A stretch of 64,000 nt of DNA from Viola odorata (taxonomy: Eukaryota > Streptophyta > Magnoliopsida > Malpighiales > Violaceae), in the NCBI GenBank assembly GCA_963691705.1, contig OY829539.1, forward strand, positions 18,398,407 through 18,462,406, given 5' to 3'. Each line of letters starts with the position of its first letter. The first letter of the stretch is position 1. The translations under genes were made by a program, and so were the position numbers. Shown in pieces: positions 24,363 through 33,907 of this stretch. The notes beneath the pieces were generated by a model. The model saw nothing but the letters and a program-made list of their open reading frames with translations. It had not been told where the DNA came from and searched no databases.

Positions 24363-25024
24363 TGATATGATCCTAGTTGCGTAGGATTCGTAACGAGTAC
24401 TTTCTAATCTAGTTCGAAGGATTAGATTTTTGAATGCGGAATACAATAACTCTCTTGAGTGCTTAACCCTCCTAGCAACCTGTGCTAAGCAACCTAAGCT
24501 AAACAATTGAGGTTCTTGACTCGGATCCCTAACCCTGTATTCAACTTGTGAATACCAACCTAGGATGAAACAAAACAATAGGGGTTTGTACTCTCGGTCT
24601 TTTACTTGAAAATCGACTTAAGCGTTCGGACTTAAGAAGCAACAAGGTTCACACGTGAACAATTGAGAAAACTCTCTGAACTTTATTTGAAAATATAATG
24701 TCCTGATGAGGAAGAGGGTAGCTCCTTTAAATAGGAGAAATCCTACAAATCCTTACATAAAAATAGGACTTTCCTTATAAGTCCTAATTCTACTTAAACT
24801 TCTAATTAAATAATTAAACTAATTATTAATAAATCCAAATTAATTTAAGTAATAATAAAAACAACCAACCAAAGGGTGGAAAGCTGAGATGCGGCGTCAT
24901 CACGTCGTTGCCGTGTGCTTGCTCCTATTTTCGGCGTCATCACGCCGAGAGTGGCCGTCATGACCATGCAACCATCTGTCAAGTTGTCCTCAGTTATATT
25001 TTGGGCGTGATCATGCCGAGGCTG
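24363..25024 (-). repeat. E2 5' LTR, first part
   Basis: Starts TGATATGATCC on the + strand and matches the 3' copy from 24445. On the minus strand CTCCTATTTAAAGGAG (around 24727-24742) is a plausible TATA region. It is interrupted at 25024 by E1 and its last 36 bases follow at 31614-31649. Confidence 0.8.
25020..25024. repeat. Target site duplication of E1, left
   Basis: GGCTG directly before the E1 LTR start, matched by GGCTG at 31609-31613 directly after the other LTR. The 5-bp size is that of Ty3/gypsy integrases. Confidence 0.92.
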
Positions 25025-26213
25025 TGATGCGATCCCGCCTAGTGTTAGTAAGCCGGATTACAATGGAGCTTATAGAGGATCTAGCCAAGCGAATCAACTA
25101 GCACACACATGACCACAAAGTGAGAAAAGGCACAAAATATGTATATTTAGCGGAGAAATTACACATAAGAGCGATGGGAAGATGGGAGTTACCGGGAATT
25201 AGAAGATGGATGGAAGGGACGGAGATGAGCACACACGAAGTAGCGAAAATCACACGAACGATTGCTTGATCAAGATATACTCCGAGGGCCAAGACTGAGA
25301 CTCGTTTCTATGGATGATCAACCAAATAAACATATATTTCATTCACATAAATTGTCAATACGATTACAAGCTTTGATTTCCCGGAGAGAGATCGGGAGGA
25401 GTAATCTCAAACTCAAGCGATCCCTCTCAAGGAATTAAAGTGATGAGATCATGGCTAAGTTGAGAAGAGAAAGGAGTAATCTCACTTTACAAACATCAAC
25501 CCAAATGTCTAAGCTCTCGAGGAAAATGATACAAAGACATATATATATAGTAGCATGCATTTTGGGCTTGAAAAGCCCAAAATTCGTACCCAAAACAGAT
25601 GCTGGCGTGATCACGTTAAGGCCTTAGCGTGATCACGCCAGACAACTTTCCCTTAGCGTGATTCACGCCAACACCTTAGCGTGATCACGCCAAGATGCCC
25701 AAAAATCCAAAATAGCATCCGAGAGTAGCGTGATCTAAGAACTCTTCACGCTAAGAGCTTAGCGTGATTACGCTAGACCTCTTTCCTTAGCGTGATCACG
25801 TTAAGACCTTAGCGTAATCACGTTAAGGATTTTTCCAGCAGCTTTAGCCCCGCGCGCCAAAATGTCAACTCGCACAACTTTTGATCCACCCGTCCGATTG
25901 ACCTGAAACTTGTACCAAACGAAAGATAACATCTTGAAGTTTCCGTCAAGCCTTTGTTCTCTAAAATCGGACACTATTTGCTGGTCCATCTGCTCATAAT
26001 GATTGTCCTCTTGGATGGAACATTTGTTGGTGAGCCTTGGCTTAGTGAATACACACATAGACAACTTTTTCCTTGGCCTCGATGGGTTCTTCCTCACTCA
26101 TTTTGCCTTCAAACCATAGGGATAACCTTCGTGCTTTGCTTCGGGTGATCGGTCCTTGAGGCAATATGTCTTGAGGATGAAAATTGGCTTTTAAGGGGTC
26201 CGTGATCACATCA
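25025..26213 (-). repeat. E1 3' LTR
   Basis: 1,189 bp. TATATATATA at 25539-25549 (minus-strand reading) is a candidate TATA box. From 25611 to 25825 it carries about eight palindromic GCGTGATCACGC-like words. Minus-strand coding of the polyprotein tail continues into it to 26042. The 23-bp segment at about 25660-25682 is absent from the other LTR. Confidence 0.92.
25611..25825. repeat. Palindrome cluster in the E1 LTR
   Basis: Repeated CTTAGCGTGATCACGCCAAG and variants (GTGATCACGTTAAG, GTGATTACGCTAG, GTAATCACGTTAAG, GTGATTCACGCCAA). Each copy is nearly self-complementary around TGATCA. The matching cluster in the other LTR is at 31022-31220, one unit shorter. E2's LTR has looser relatives (GCGTCATCACGCC, GCGTGATCATGCC). 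Confidence 0.85.
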
Positions 26214-26582
26214 ACCTCTCCCTCTTCAAAAGGATTCACCCTCGAATCCCTTATTTTGATTGTCTCACCTGCACACTTAAAAACACTTACAAACAGAGGT
26301 GAGCTACCAAGAGGGCGCATTCGCGCATAATGAGGCACAGGTTGATCCAAGGAATTATCAACAACATGAATGGCACAGTGACACACATCGCTTCCTAAAT
26401 TGTCATGTAAAATGCGGATGGTATCACAAACCATAGAAGAACAGGCAGGATGAATATTCTTCTTTACTCGGCTCGTAATGACAAGCCAAGAGAATTGAGC
26501 ACTACACATAATTACAATGCACTTGAAAATACCAAACAAATTCCGCAAGAGAAAACACAAATGCTTGTAAGAATTAAACCAA
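26042..26582 (-). pseudogene. E1 ORF2 third repeat and polyprotein tail
   Basis: Continues ORF2 in a different frame: the run of six A on the minus strand (+ strand T run at 26587-26592) has one base too many for the expected frame and is followed at once by the stop of the 397-codon ORF. The first part is a third AQFSW repeat (WFNSY, LFGIFKC, CSAQFSWLVITSR). Then comes DSRVNPFEEGEVD, which overlaps the purine-rich tract GAAGAGGGAGAGG next to the LTR start at 26213, and the frame runs on into the LTR with GPITRSKARRL. The ITRS.A..L wording is typical of the C-terminal tail of plant Ty3/gypsy polyproteins. Confidence 0.65.
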
Positions 26583-27776
26583 TTAATTTTTTGACAAATT
26601 CAGTACAAACATTCGTGTTCCCCTAGCACACGACATGTTCATGGCATTTAAATGCATATCATTCACAAACAAACCATGTAGGCTACAATTGGCAAGACAA
26701 AATTCATCCTTTTCAAAATCATGCACATCCATTTCATCTTTATGCACATTTATCTCCAAATCAATATCAAGGATGCGCATGGAATTACAAATTATTAAAC
26801 AACATAGACGGTGGTTTATTTTCTCAAAGCGGCCTATAAGGACCAGCCAAGAGAATTGGGCCACACGCCCATGTACGAAATGTTGGGGAATGCCTAATAA
26901 TCGACACAAAAAGGAATACAAATTCTTGCGACAATTAGGCCAAGAAAATTGTGCACTACAAGAAGGCACCATACATTTGGAAACACCAAATAAGTTCAGC
27001 AAGAGAGAACACAAATTTCCATAAGAATTGAACCAATTAGTCCTCAACAAATCTAGTTCAAAAATTTGTTGTCTCTCAACATACAACATATTCATGGTAT
27101 TCCAAGACATGTCACACATAAGCACTTCATGTAGGGTATAAACAGAGAGGCACAAACTCTCTTTTCTGGACAAGGATGGGTTTTCCTTGTCAATTCGGCT
27201 AATGATAATTAGCCAAGAGAATTGGGCTTCACATGCCCGCATACCACACATCGGAATCATAGACATTTGGCACAAAGGGAAGAGCAATTCATTGCAACAT
27301 TTTGACCAAGATAATTTCGACAAGTTGGAGCAAAAGAATTGTCTCCATGCTTCATGCAAACTGTTCATAGATTCCAAGTCTAAGCAACATACAGATAATT
27401 TATACATACTATCCAAAAAATTACAAAAATTAGCACGTTTGAGCAAGAAAGGGTCATACTTGATGAAATGCAAATTAGGAGTCTTAACACATACGACAAA
27501 ATTTTCATTCAAGTAATTTTCATGCTCAAACCAAGAAGATTCATGCTTGATGAGGGGTACGACAAGATTTTTAGTGCATGTAATAAAATTCGTACCCAAG
27601 TGGTTTTCAAATACACGAACAAATGGATCATGCTCAATGAAATGTAAGAATGATTCTTTATCACACAATAAATGTGGGTCATAAAAAATTTCAGCATGTG
27701 AATAAAGATGAGTAGAATGTGCAGCCTCAAACGATTGAGCATTCAAAGAGGGCCTTGGCACGCACCTTTCGGGCAA
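26583..27776 (-). CDS. E1 ORF2: Cys-rich AQFSW-repeat protein, unknown function
   Basis: 397 codons from the ATG at 27776; the frame is open upstream to the TAA at 27810-27812. I recognise no enzymatic or structural family. Visible features: many Cys, Phe and Leu residues, and a repeated unit with CEAQFSWLIIISR, CSAQFSW and VAQFSWLVLIGR, with a further copy beyond the frameshift. In DNA the matching word CCAAGAGAATTG on the + strand falls at about 26488, 26852 and 27215, a 363-364-bp period. A half-unit lies at 26939. A typical unit runs WFNSY..LC.LL..LFG..KC, then AQFSWL...SR..K, then RIL.... L and a D/V-rich stretch. The N-terminal 130 residues are not repeated. Length and lack of internal stops across almost 1.2 kb suggest recent coding function. 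It might be a captured host gene segment amplified inside the element, or an element-specific protein. Confidence 0.6.
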   Translation of the reverse strand: MPERCVPRPSLNAQSFEAAHSTHLYSHAEIFYDPHLLCDKESFLHFIEHDPFVRVFENHLGTNFITCTKNLVVPLIKHESSWFEHENYLNENFVVCVKTPNLHFIKYDPFLLKRANFCNFLDSMYKLSVCCLDLESMNSLHEAWRQFFCSNLSKLSWSKCCNELLFPLCQMSMIPMCGMRACEAQFSWLIIISRIDKENPSLSRKESLCLSVYTLHEVLMCDMSWNTMNMLYVERQQIFELDLLRTNWFNSYGNLCSLLLNLFGVSKCMVPSCSAQFSWPNCRKNLYSFLCRLLGIPQHFVHGRVAQFSWLVLIGRFEKINHRLCCLIICNSMRILDIDLEINVHKDEMDVHDFEKDEFCLANCSLHGLFVNDMHLNAMNMSCARGTRMFVLNLSKN

Positions 27777-27809
27777 AGCGGGAAGGTTGGGCTGATTTAC
27801 CTCGAGGCC

Positions 27810-29240
27810 TTACCGTTGGGAGCACCAATGTTGAGCAATTGAACTTCCAATGCCTCCTAGGATTGATGGTTTAGAACCACCTTCGCTCCTTGGAACATTT
27901 GTGTGCGTATGTTCGTGACAACCCTTCGAAATTTTCTGCAAGAAAGACACACAAACAGTAGGAAAAGAAGTGTCAATGTTAGAGTGAGCTAATTGATCCT
28001 CATTGCACAAAGGCAAGCTCATTGGATCAATAGCTCCCACAATTTCAGTTTGCTTCTTTTCCTCACTTTCTTCTCTCAATTTTTCTGTATATTCACTCCT
28101 CTCATGTGTGTGTTTCTCTCTCGCATGCTCGTTCTTTTCATGCGGGCTGTTTTGCTCACTATCTCTTGACCTATGCTCACTTTTTTCATGGGGGCTGTTT
28201 TGCTCACTTTCTTTTTCCTCAATTTCAAGCTCAAACAACGGATTGTCAAAATATAATTCAAACAATAGGTTGTCATAAACTTGAAATTGATCTAACTCAT
28301 TCTCGCGAGTACGGTTGCACTCACTCTCATTGGCATGCTTACTTTTTTCATGCCGTGTATTTTTCTCATTGCTTACTTTCTTCTCTCCACACTCTCGCTT
28401 TTCTTTTATCTCTCGCTCTCTTCTTTTTCTCTCTTTTTCAACCTTACGTTTTTCACTCTTTCTTGTCGTAATGGCTTGAAGCTCAACCATATTCCTTTCA
28501 ATCACGTCCAAAATGTCAATTGTCGAACGTGGTTCAAAGGATTGAGATGGAGTGGATTGTTGTGGTTGTTGAGTGAATTGGGTAGGTTGGACTACTTCCG
28601 ATGTAGACCCGAATGTAGAATCGAAAGAAAAGTCTTGCTCACTTGGACGACCTTGGTGAGGTCGAACCCTTGGAGGAGAATGAGGAGGCGTTCGACCTTG
28701 GTGAGGTAGAACTCTCGAATGAGGAGAAGGAGGAACTCGGTTTGGCGTCCCATCTTGTTTAGTGCGGACTTGTACACTTGAGGAAATGAAGTGTCTTGGT
28801 TCGGGGCCATGGCCAAGGCTTTGGTGTGCAATGGAACCGAGGCCATAGCTTGAGACTTGTGGAAAATCTTCGTCGTCGTCATCCTCACTACAACTTGATG
28901 TTGAGTCACGGATTAAGAGACGAGGACTTGAAGTCTCTTCATGGTCTTCATCCTCACTACAAATTGAACTTGAACCCCGACTAAAGACATGAGGACTTGG
29001 AGGGTCTTCATTGTCTTCACTCTCGCTACAAGTTGCTTCACATTCATCTTGGTACTCATCCTCACTATCAATGCTACACGCATCGCCGCTTTCACCACAT
29101 GGTTCAAAATCTTCATCACCATCGAATTGGAAACTATCATCACCACATGATTCATCACCACTTTCGTCAATGCATTGTGAGTCATCATCGTCATAATACG
29201 GCTCTTGATCACACGACTCACAATCACTATCTCTTGACAT
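27810..29240 (-). CDS. E1 ORF1: acidic, charged gag-like protein
   Basis: 476 codons from ATG 29240 (MSRDSDCESCDQEP). Residues 1-125 are extremely Asp/Glu/Ser/Cys-rich. Residues about 150-235 are Pro/Gln/Ser-rich. Residues about 250-390 are Lys/Arg/Glu-rich and probably coiled or helical, with repeated HEKSEH-type motifs at about 345-385. The C-terminal part is unremarkable and ends CSQR at a TAA (27810-27812). Its position directly after the leader, and the start context shared with the E2 and 1.3-kb gag genes, make it the gag-position ORF. There is no recognisable capsid domain or CCHC knuckle, so gag function is only inferred from position. The next ORF follows in the same frame after this one stop. 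Confidence 0.65.
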   Translation of the reverse strand: MSRDSDCESCDQEPYYDDDDSQCIDESGDESCGDDSFQFDGDEDFEPCGESGDACSIDSEDEYQDECEATCSESEDNEDPPSPHVFSRGSSSICSEDEDHEETSSPRLLIRDSTSSCSEDDDDEDFPQVSSYGLGSIAHQSLGHGPEPRHFISSSVQVRTKQDGTPNRVPPSPHSRVLPHQGRTPPHSPPRVRPHQGRPSEQDFSFDSTFGSTSEVVQPTQFTQQPQQSTPSQSFEPRSTIDILDVIERNMVELQAITTRKSEKRKVEKERKRREREIKEKRECGEKKVSNEKNTRHEKSKHANESECNRTRENELDQFQVYDNLLFELYFDNPLFELEIEEKESEQNSPHEKSEHRSRDSEQNSPHEKNEHAREKHTHERSEYTEKLREESEEKKQTEIVGAIDPMSLPLCNEDQLAHSNIDTSFPTVCVSFLQKISKGCHEHTHTNVPRSEGGSKPSILGGIGSSIAQHWCSQR

Positions 29241-30428
29241 TGTGCCTGAAAAATGGAAGAAACTAGATATATATAGATGTTAGTAAATAATCTCTCCCTC
29301 ACGTGTTTAAACACTCGTGTTTAGGTGTTTACGTCACTTGAAAAATTCGTGCTCACAAACACTCAACTTCATGTTCTCCGTGTACCTGCACACTTAAACA
29401 AGGGTTAGAAAATAAATCTCTCCCTCACGTGTTTAACACTCGTGTTTAATCACTCGCAAAAGATAGCCTCACAAATCACTCAGTACATCCACACACAAAG
29501 CTTGCTCACCACACAACTCCTTGCCGCAAACAAACTTGTGATTCGAATCAAGCAATTCATTCACACTACCTTCGCAAATGCTCAAGATTAGAACAAGGGG
29601 AGGAAAGATTAAACTCACAAAGGACTCAAGAAGACTTACAAAGAGTCAAGAGAAAGCTGGAAAAAAAATTTCAGAATTCCAAAGAAAATTCAAAAATTCA
29701 GTTTTTGTGAAGAAATTTTGAAATTTCGTTGGGAGGGAAGAAGGCTGGAAAATTAGGGGTTTAAGGAGTAAAAGACTCAAGGAAAGAGTTATAAATGTAA
29801 TGAAAAAGACTTGGGAGTTTAAGACTTAGGAAAACTTAAATTTAGGACTCAAAAAGTTTAAGACTCAAGTTTAGGATTTACTAGTTTAGGACTTGAGTTT
29901 AGGACTTGGTTTAAGACTCAACTAAAAGGAAAAGGACAGCTGGACCCAAGGAAGAAGGGAGGACGTGCTGTCTTGAGGAAGAAGTGGGGTTATTTAGTTA
30001 GGATTGTATTATTTAGTTGTGAATGTTGGTTCCTTTGGTCAAGTAGTCAACAAGCTAGGGTGAGGTGGCTTATTGCATTTAATGCAAAGGATGAGGATGT
30101 TTGACCCTTGATGGCCGGCCAAGTGAAGAAATTTAATTAATTAATTGACAAACACTTGGCTAAAACTTTAATAGAATAATTTTGGATCAAAACTTTCCCT
30201 TTTTGTTCATCTTTTGCAAGAACACCAAGAACAATGAAGAACACCACAATCACACCCAAATGATTTTCAAAAAATTTCAGAATTTTAATTTGGCCAAAGT
30301 GATCACAACCAACAATCAAAAGCCCACTTGAAATAGTTTTCGAAACTGACGCACGAAACTCAGGATTTCAATGAAGAAAGGTTCTAACACTTTTAACAAA
30401 ACTAGAAAAATTCGATAGGCGGCCAAAA
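29241..30428 (-). other. E1 untranslated leader
   Basis: Lies between PBS and ORF1. CTCTCCCTCACGTGTTTAA followed by ACTCGTGTTTA occurs twice (29293 and 29420), a 127-bp local duplication. 29780-29930 repeats GGACTTGAGTTTAGGACTT-like words. No convincing ORF. Confidence 0.6.
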
Positions 30429-30440
30429 GCTCCGCTACCA
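30429..30440 (-). promoter_or_regulatory. E1 primer binding site
   Basis: The minus strand reads TGGTAGCGGAGC two bases from the LTR end. It begins TGG, as sites complementary to tRNA 3' CCA ends do, and is two mismatches from the initiator tRNA-Met type TGGTATCAGAGC. The exact tRNA is uncertain. Confidence 0.65.
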
Positions 30441-30442
30441 CT

Positions 30443-31608
30443 TGATGCGATCCCGCCTAGTGTTAGTAAGCCGGATTACAATGGAGCTTATAGAGGATCT
30501 AGCCAAGCGAATCAACTAGCACACACATGACCACAAAGTGAGAAAAGGCACAAAATATGTATATTTAGCGGAGAAATTACACATAAGAGCGATGGGAAGA
30601 TGGGAGTTACCGGGAATTAGAAGATGGATGGAAGGGACGGAGATGAGCACACACGAAGTAGCGAAAATCACACGAACGATTGCTTGATCAAGATATACTC
30701 CGAGGGCCAAGACTGAGACTCGTTTCTATGGATGATCAACCAAATAAACATATATTTCATTCACATAAATTATCAATACGATTACAAGCTTTGATTTCCC
30801 GGAGAGAGATCGGGAGGAGTAATCTCAAACTCAAGCGATCCCTCTCAAGGAATTAAAGTGATGAGATCATGGCTAAGTTGAGAAGAGAAAGGAGTAATCT
30901 CACTTTACAAACATCAACCCAAATGTCTAAGCTCTCGAGGAAAATGATACAAAGACATATATATATAGTAGCATGCATTTTGGGCTTGAAAAGCCCAAAA
31001 TTCGTACCCAAAACAGATGCTGGCGTGATCACGTTAAGGCCTTAGCGTGATCACGCCAGACAACTTTCCCTTAGCGTGATCACGCCAAGATGCCCAAAAA
31101 TCCAAAATAGCATCCGAGAGTAGCGTGATCTAAGAACTCTTCACGCTAAGAGCTTAGCGTGATTACGCTAGACCTCTTTCCTTAGCGTGATCACGTTAAG
31201 ACCTTAGCGTAATCACGTTAAGGATTTTTCCAGCAGCTTTAGCCCCGCGCGCCAAAATGTCAACTCGCACAACTTTTGATCCACCCGTCCGATTGGCCTG
31301 AAACTTGTACCAAACAAAAGATAACATCTTGAAGTTTCCGTCAAGCCTTTGTTCTCTCAAATAGGACACTATTTGCTGGTCCATCTGCTCATAATGATTG
31401 TCCTCTTGGATGGAACATTTGTTGGTGAGCCTTGGCTTAGTGAATACACACATAGACAGCTTTTTCCTTGGCCTCGATGGGTTCTTCCTCACTCATTTTG
31501 CCTTCAAACCATAGGGATAACCTTCGTGCTTTGCTTCGGGTGATCGGTCCTTGAGGCAATATGTCTTGAGGATGAAAATTGACTTTTAAGGGGTCCGTGA
31601 TCACATCA
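30443..31608 (-). repeat. E1 5' LTR
   Basis: 1,166 bp, same ends as 25025-26213 and nearly identical apart from one 23-bp unit missing from the palindrome cluster and about seven substitutions. This is the copy whose minus-strand TATATATATA (about 30957-30967) would drive transcription of the element. Confidence 0.92.
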
Positions 31609-31613
31609 GGCTG
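31609..31613. repeat. Target site duplication of E1, right
   Basis: GGCTG directly after the LTR end CACATCA, equal to 25020-25024. Confidence 0.92.
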
Positions 31614-31649
31614 GGTGTGATCACGTGCAAGCATGTCTTGGATCGCATC
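31614..31649 (-). repeat. E2 5' LTR, last 36 bases
   Basis: GTGTGATCACGTGCAAGCAT and onward to GGATCGCATCA, matching the 3' LTR at 20409-20444 (GTGTGATCATGTCCAAGCAT). This shows that E1 is nested inside the E2 LTR. Confidence 0.85.
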
Positions 31650-32216
31650 ACCTTTGCTCTGTAATTTTCCATTAAGGAATTTGCAAATTAATTTTTGTTC
31701 TATGATAAATAAATTTCTACTTTCTTCCATGGTTATGTTTGGCTAGAACATCATCCATTCCTGGTAAGGGCTGATTGAGCTAAGTTCTTATGCATCGTGA
31801 GGTCTAAATATTCCTAATAATTTTTATCTATGTAATTATTTATTTTATGGTTTAACAAATTTCTTCCTTGTTAAAGTTTAGAATTGACAACTCAGATTTT
31901 AGATTGGGAGACCCAGTTGAATGAATAATATAATTCAGACCCAACTGGCAGTCATGGGCCTCGACTGACAATCGAGGGTAAACTTGAGTTAAGTGCTGAC
32001 CTTGACGAAGCAGCGCTATGGAGATGAAGATGAACAACATTGAACCAATGACCGAAGCATAAGAACACATCTCCAAAATTGCCCTTACTAGGAGTTTTCC
32101 ATTTATGAATTTCCAGACCCAGATATCCAATCTTGGCCAAGATCTTGACTTGACCAAGATCATTTTTACTACTTAATTTTTATTCTTCTTATTTTTTACG
32201 CCTCGACAGGCGATCA
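31650..32216 (+). repeat. Athila LTR remnant
   Basis: Sequence before the PBS ending GCGATCA at 32216. Only about 570 bp are present, against well over 1 kb usual for Athila LTRs, because E2 begins at 31649. TTGGCCAAGATCTTGACTTG near 32131 is a partial palindrome. Confidence 0.6.
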
Positions 32217-32221
32217 AATTT

Positions 32222-32239
32222 TGGTGTCGTTGCCGGGGA
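32222..32239 (+). promoter_or_regulatory. Athila primer binding site
   Basis: TGGTGTCGTTGCCGGGGA, two C-to-T changes from the TGGCGCCGTTGCCGGGGA site (complementary to tRNA-Asp) known in Athila elements. It lies six bases after the LTR end. Confidence 0.85.
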
Positions 32240-32370
32240 CTTCTAATGGTGTTTTGTAGTTTTTATTTTTGCAGATTAATCAACTTCAACATCGATCTTG
32301 GCCAAGCTAGAAAGATATCAGCCTAGACAGTAATGTTGGCCAAGATTCAGGCCAAAACTAGATTCCAGTC

Positions 32371-33905
32371 ATGGAGGAAAATCAACAAGAACGAACCATG
32401 AGGGAGCTGAACAGAGTGGCAGAAAGGGAAACTTATTCTTGCATTCAGTTAGCCCCAATACCAAATGATTGGTCTATCAAAACTAATATAATAGTCAACC
32501 TCACTAAATTCCTTGGCTATTCAAATGAAATGCCATACAACCATTTAAGAAACCTACACCTCTAGTGTGACACCTTTAAACCAGTAGGTGTTGCCATTGA
32601 AAGAGCCAAGCTAAAAGCATTCCCATGGTCACTTAAGGACTCAGCCAAAAACTGGTTTTATAGCCTACCTTATAATACCATCACCACATGGGCTGAGATG
32701 TCCTCTGTTTTTCTTAACAAATATTGGAATGCAACCAAGGCAAGGGCAACAATGAAGAACTTAGTTTCTGTCCAGCAAAGAAGCAATGAGAGCCTTAGTG
32801 AGTATCGCCAAAGGTTTAGAGATTTGCAAGATATTTGCCCTACACATGGAGTGGCAGATCGACTTTTGATCCAATATTTTTATGATGGAATGTGTGAGAA
32901 AGACAAGGAACGTGTAGATGCTGCAGCTGGAGGAGCTCTTTAAGATCTCACTCCAACCCAGGCCAAGCTACTGCTCCAAACCATGGCTGATAATTGCCAA
33001 AACAATGCGTTTATAGAGAGAAATTATATCCCTTCTAATTTAAATGTTATTAATGTTGAGCAAAAATTGATTGAAATATCTAATATGCTCCTTAATCTTG
33101 CTTCAGGTACACCAATGATAGGGAAAACTCTAGAACAGGTAGCCATGGTTTGTGAAATTTGCCAACAGAGGGACCACCCAACCCATAATTGCTACATGGT
33201 TCGACATCCGGGTGATCCAGCCCAAGTTAGAGCAGCATATGGACACAATCAAAACCAATCTTGGCAAAGCCCGACACCTCAGCAGTACCAATAGCCTCAA
33301 CAATCTCCAATAAACTTCCAATATTTTGTACCTAGACCCCCTCAAAACCAGGCCCCTCTGCCTCAGTTACCACCTACCCCCCCAGCCTCTAAAAATTACT
33401 AGTGTGCCCATAGAAGAGACCTTGCAAAAATTTATGCAGGCCACCCAATTAAGCATGACAGAGATGCAGAAGCAGATTAGCCAACTTGCACAACAAAAGC
33501 AGTCTGATAACCAAGGCAGATTACCATTCACTACAGTAGACAATCCTAGGCACTAAGTGAATGCTATCAATCTTAGGAGTGGAAGTGTACTGCTAGAAAA
33601 GGAAGGTGCAAAGTTAGACAAGGATATGAGGAAGTTTTATGAGGAATATGAAGAGGAAATTCAGATAGAAAGAGCTCCAGGAACTCTAGAGATAGTCTTG
33701 GCCAAGCCCGTGACCAAGACCGACATCCCAGCTGAGATAAAAAAATAGGATCCAATCTTGGCCAAGCCTTTTCCTCCCTGGCCCTCAAGGCAAAAGAGAA
33801 AAGATGAAGCAAAGGAATTTATGAACATTTTTGAAAAAAATTATGTTAATATTCTCATGCTGGATTTAATAGCTAAAGTTCCTAGTTATGCTAAATACCT
33901 TTAAA
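32371..33905 (+). pseudogene. Athila gag, broken
   Basis: The start ATG at 32371 opens MEENQQERTM. The capsid domain reads ERAKLKAFPWSLKDSAKNWF, then WAEMSSVFLNKYW, SVQQRSNESLSEYRQRF and LIQYFYDGM, all typical of Athila gag. A knuckle-like CEICQQRDHPTHNC lies near 33152-33193. In-frame stops occur at 32563-32565, 32941-32943 and 33292-33294. The frame then shifts before 33326 and two more stops follow (33554-33556 and 33746-33748). Between these the conserved NAINLRSGS and PSYAKYL wording before protease is still readable. It cannot make an intact product. Confidence 0.85.
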
Positions 33906-33907
33906 AA

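Larger units (their letters stand above)
25025..31608 (-). mobile_element. E1: non-autonomous LTR element with AQFSW-repeat ORF
   Basis: 6,584-bp element bounded by LTRs 25025-26213 and 30443-31608 that begin TGATGCGATCCC and end CACATCA on the + strand, flanked by a perfect GGCTG duplication. Internal order on the minus strand: PBS, leader, acidic gag-like ORF (29240-27810), a second ORF of unknown function (27776-26583, continuing after a frameshift to the LTR), polypurine tract. It has no RT, RNase H, integrase or protease, so it must have been mobilised by enzymes from another element. Shared PBS wording, leader phrases, LTR termini and DSR.NPFEEGE tail suggest a partner related to E2. 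The LTRs differ by about seven substitutions and one 23-bp indel as counted by eye, so insertion is recent. Confidence 0.9.
19871..31649 (-). mobile_element. E2: non-autonomous Ty3/gypsy element, interrupted
   Basis: Minus-strand LTR element. Its right-hand (5') LTR runs 24363-25024 and resumes at 31614-31649 after the inserted element E1. Its left-hand (3') LTR is 19871-20444. Order on the minus strand: LTR, PBS, leader, gag, protease, low-complexity tail, polyprotein tail, polypurine tract, LTR. RT, RNase H and integrase are absent between the protease region and about 20878. The 3' LTR lacks its last 80 or so bases: the 5' LTR begins TGATATGATCC at 24363, while the left copy starts only at the position matching 24445. 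The LTR terminus reads TGATGCGATCC on the minus strand at 31649. The gag/protease wording is chromovirus-like. Confidence 0.8.
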
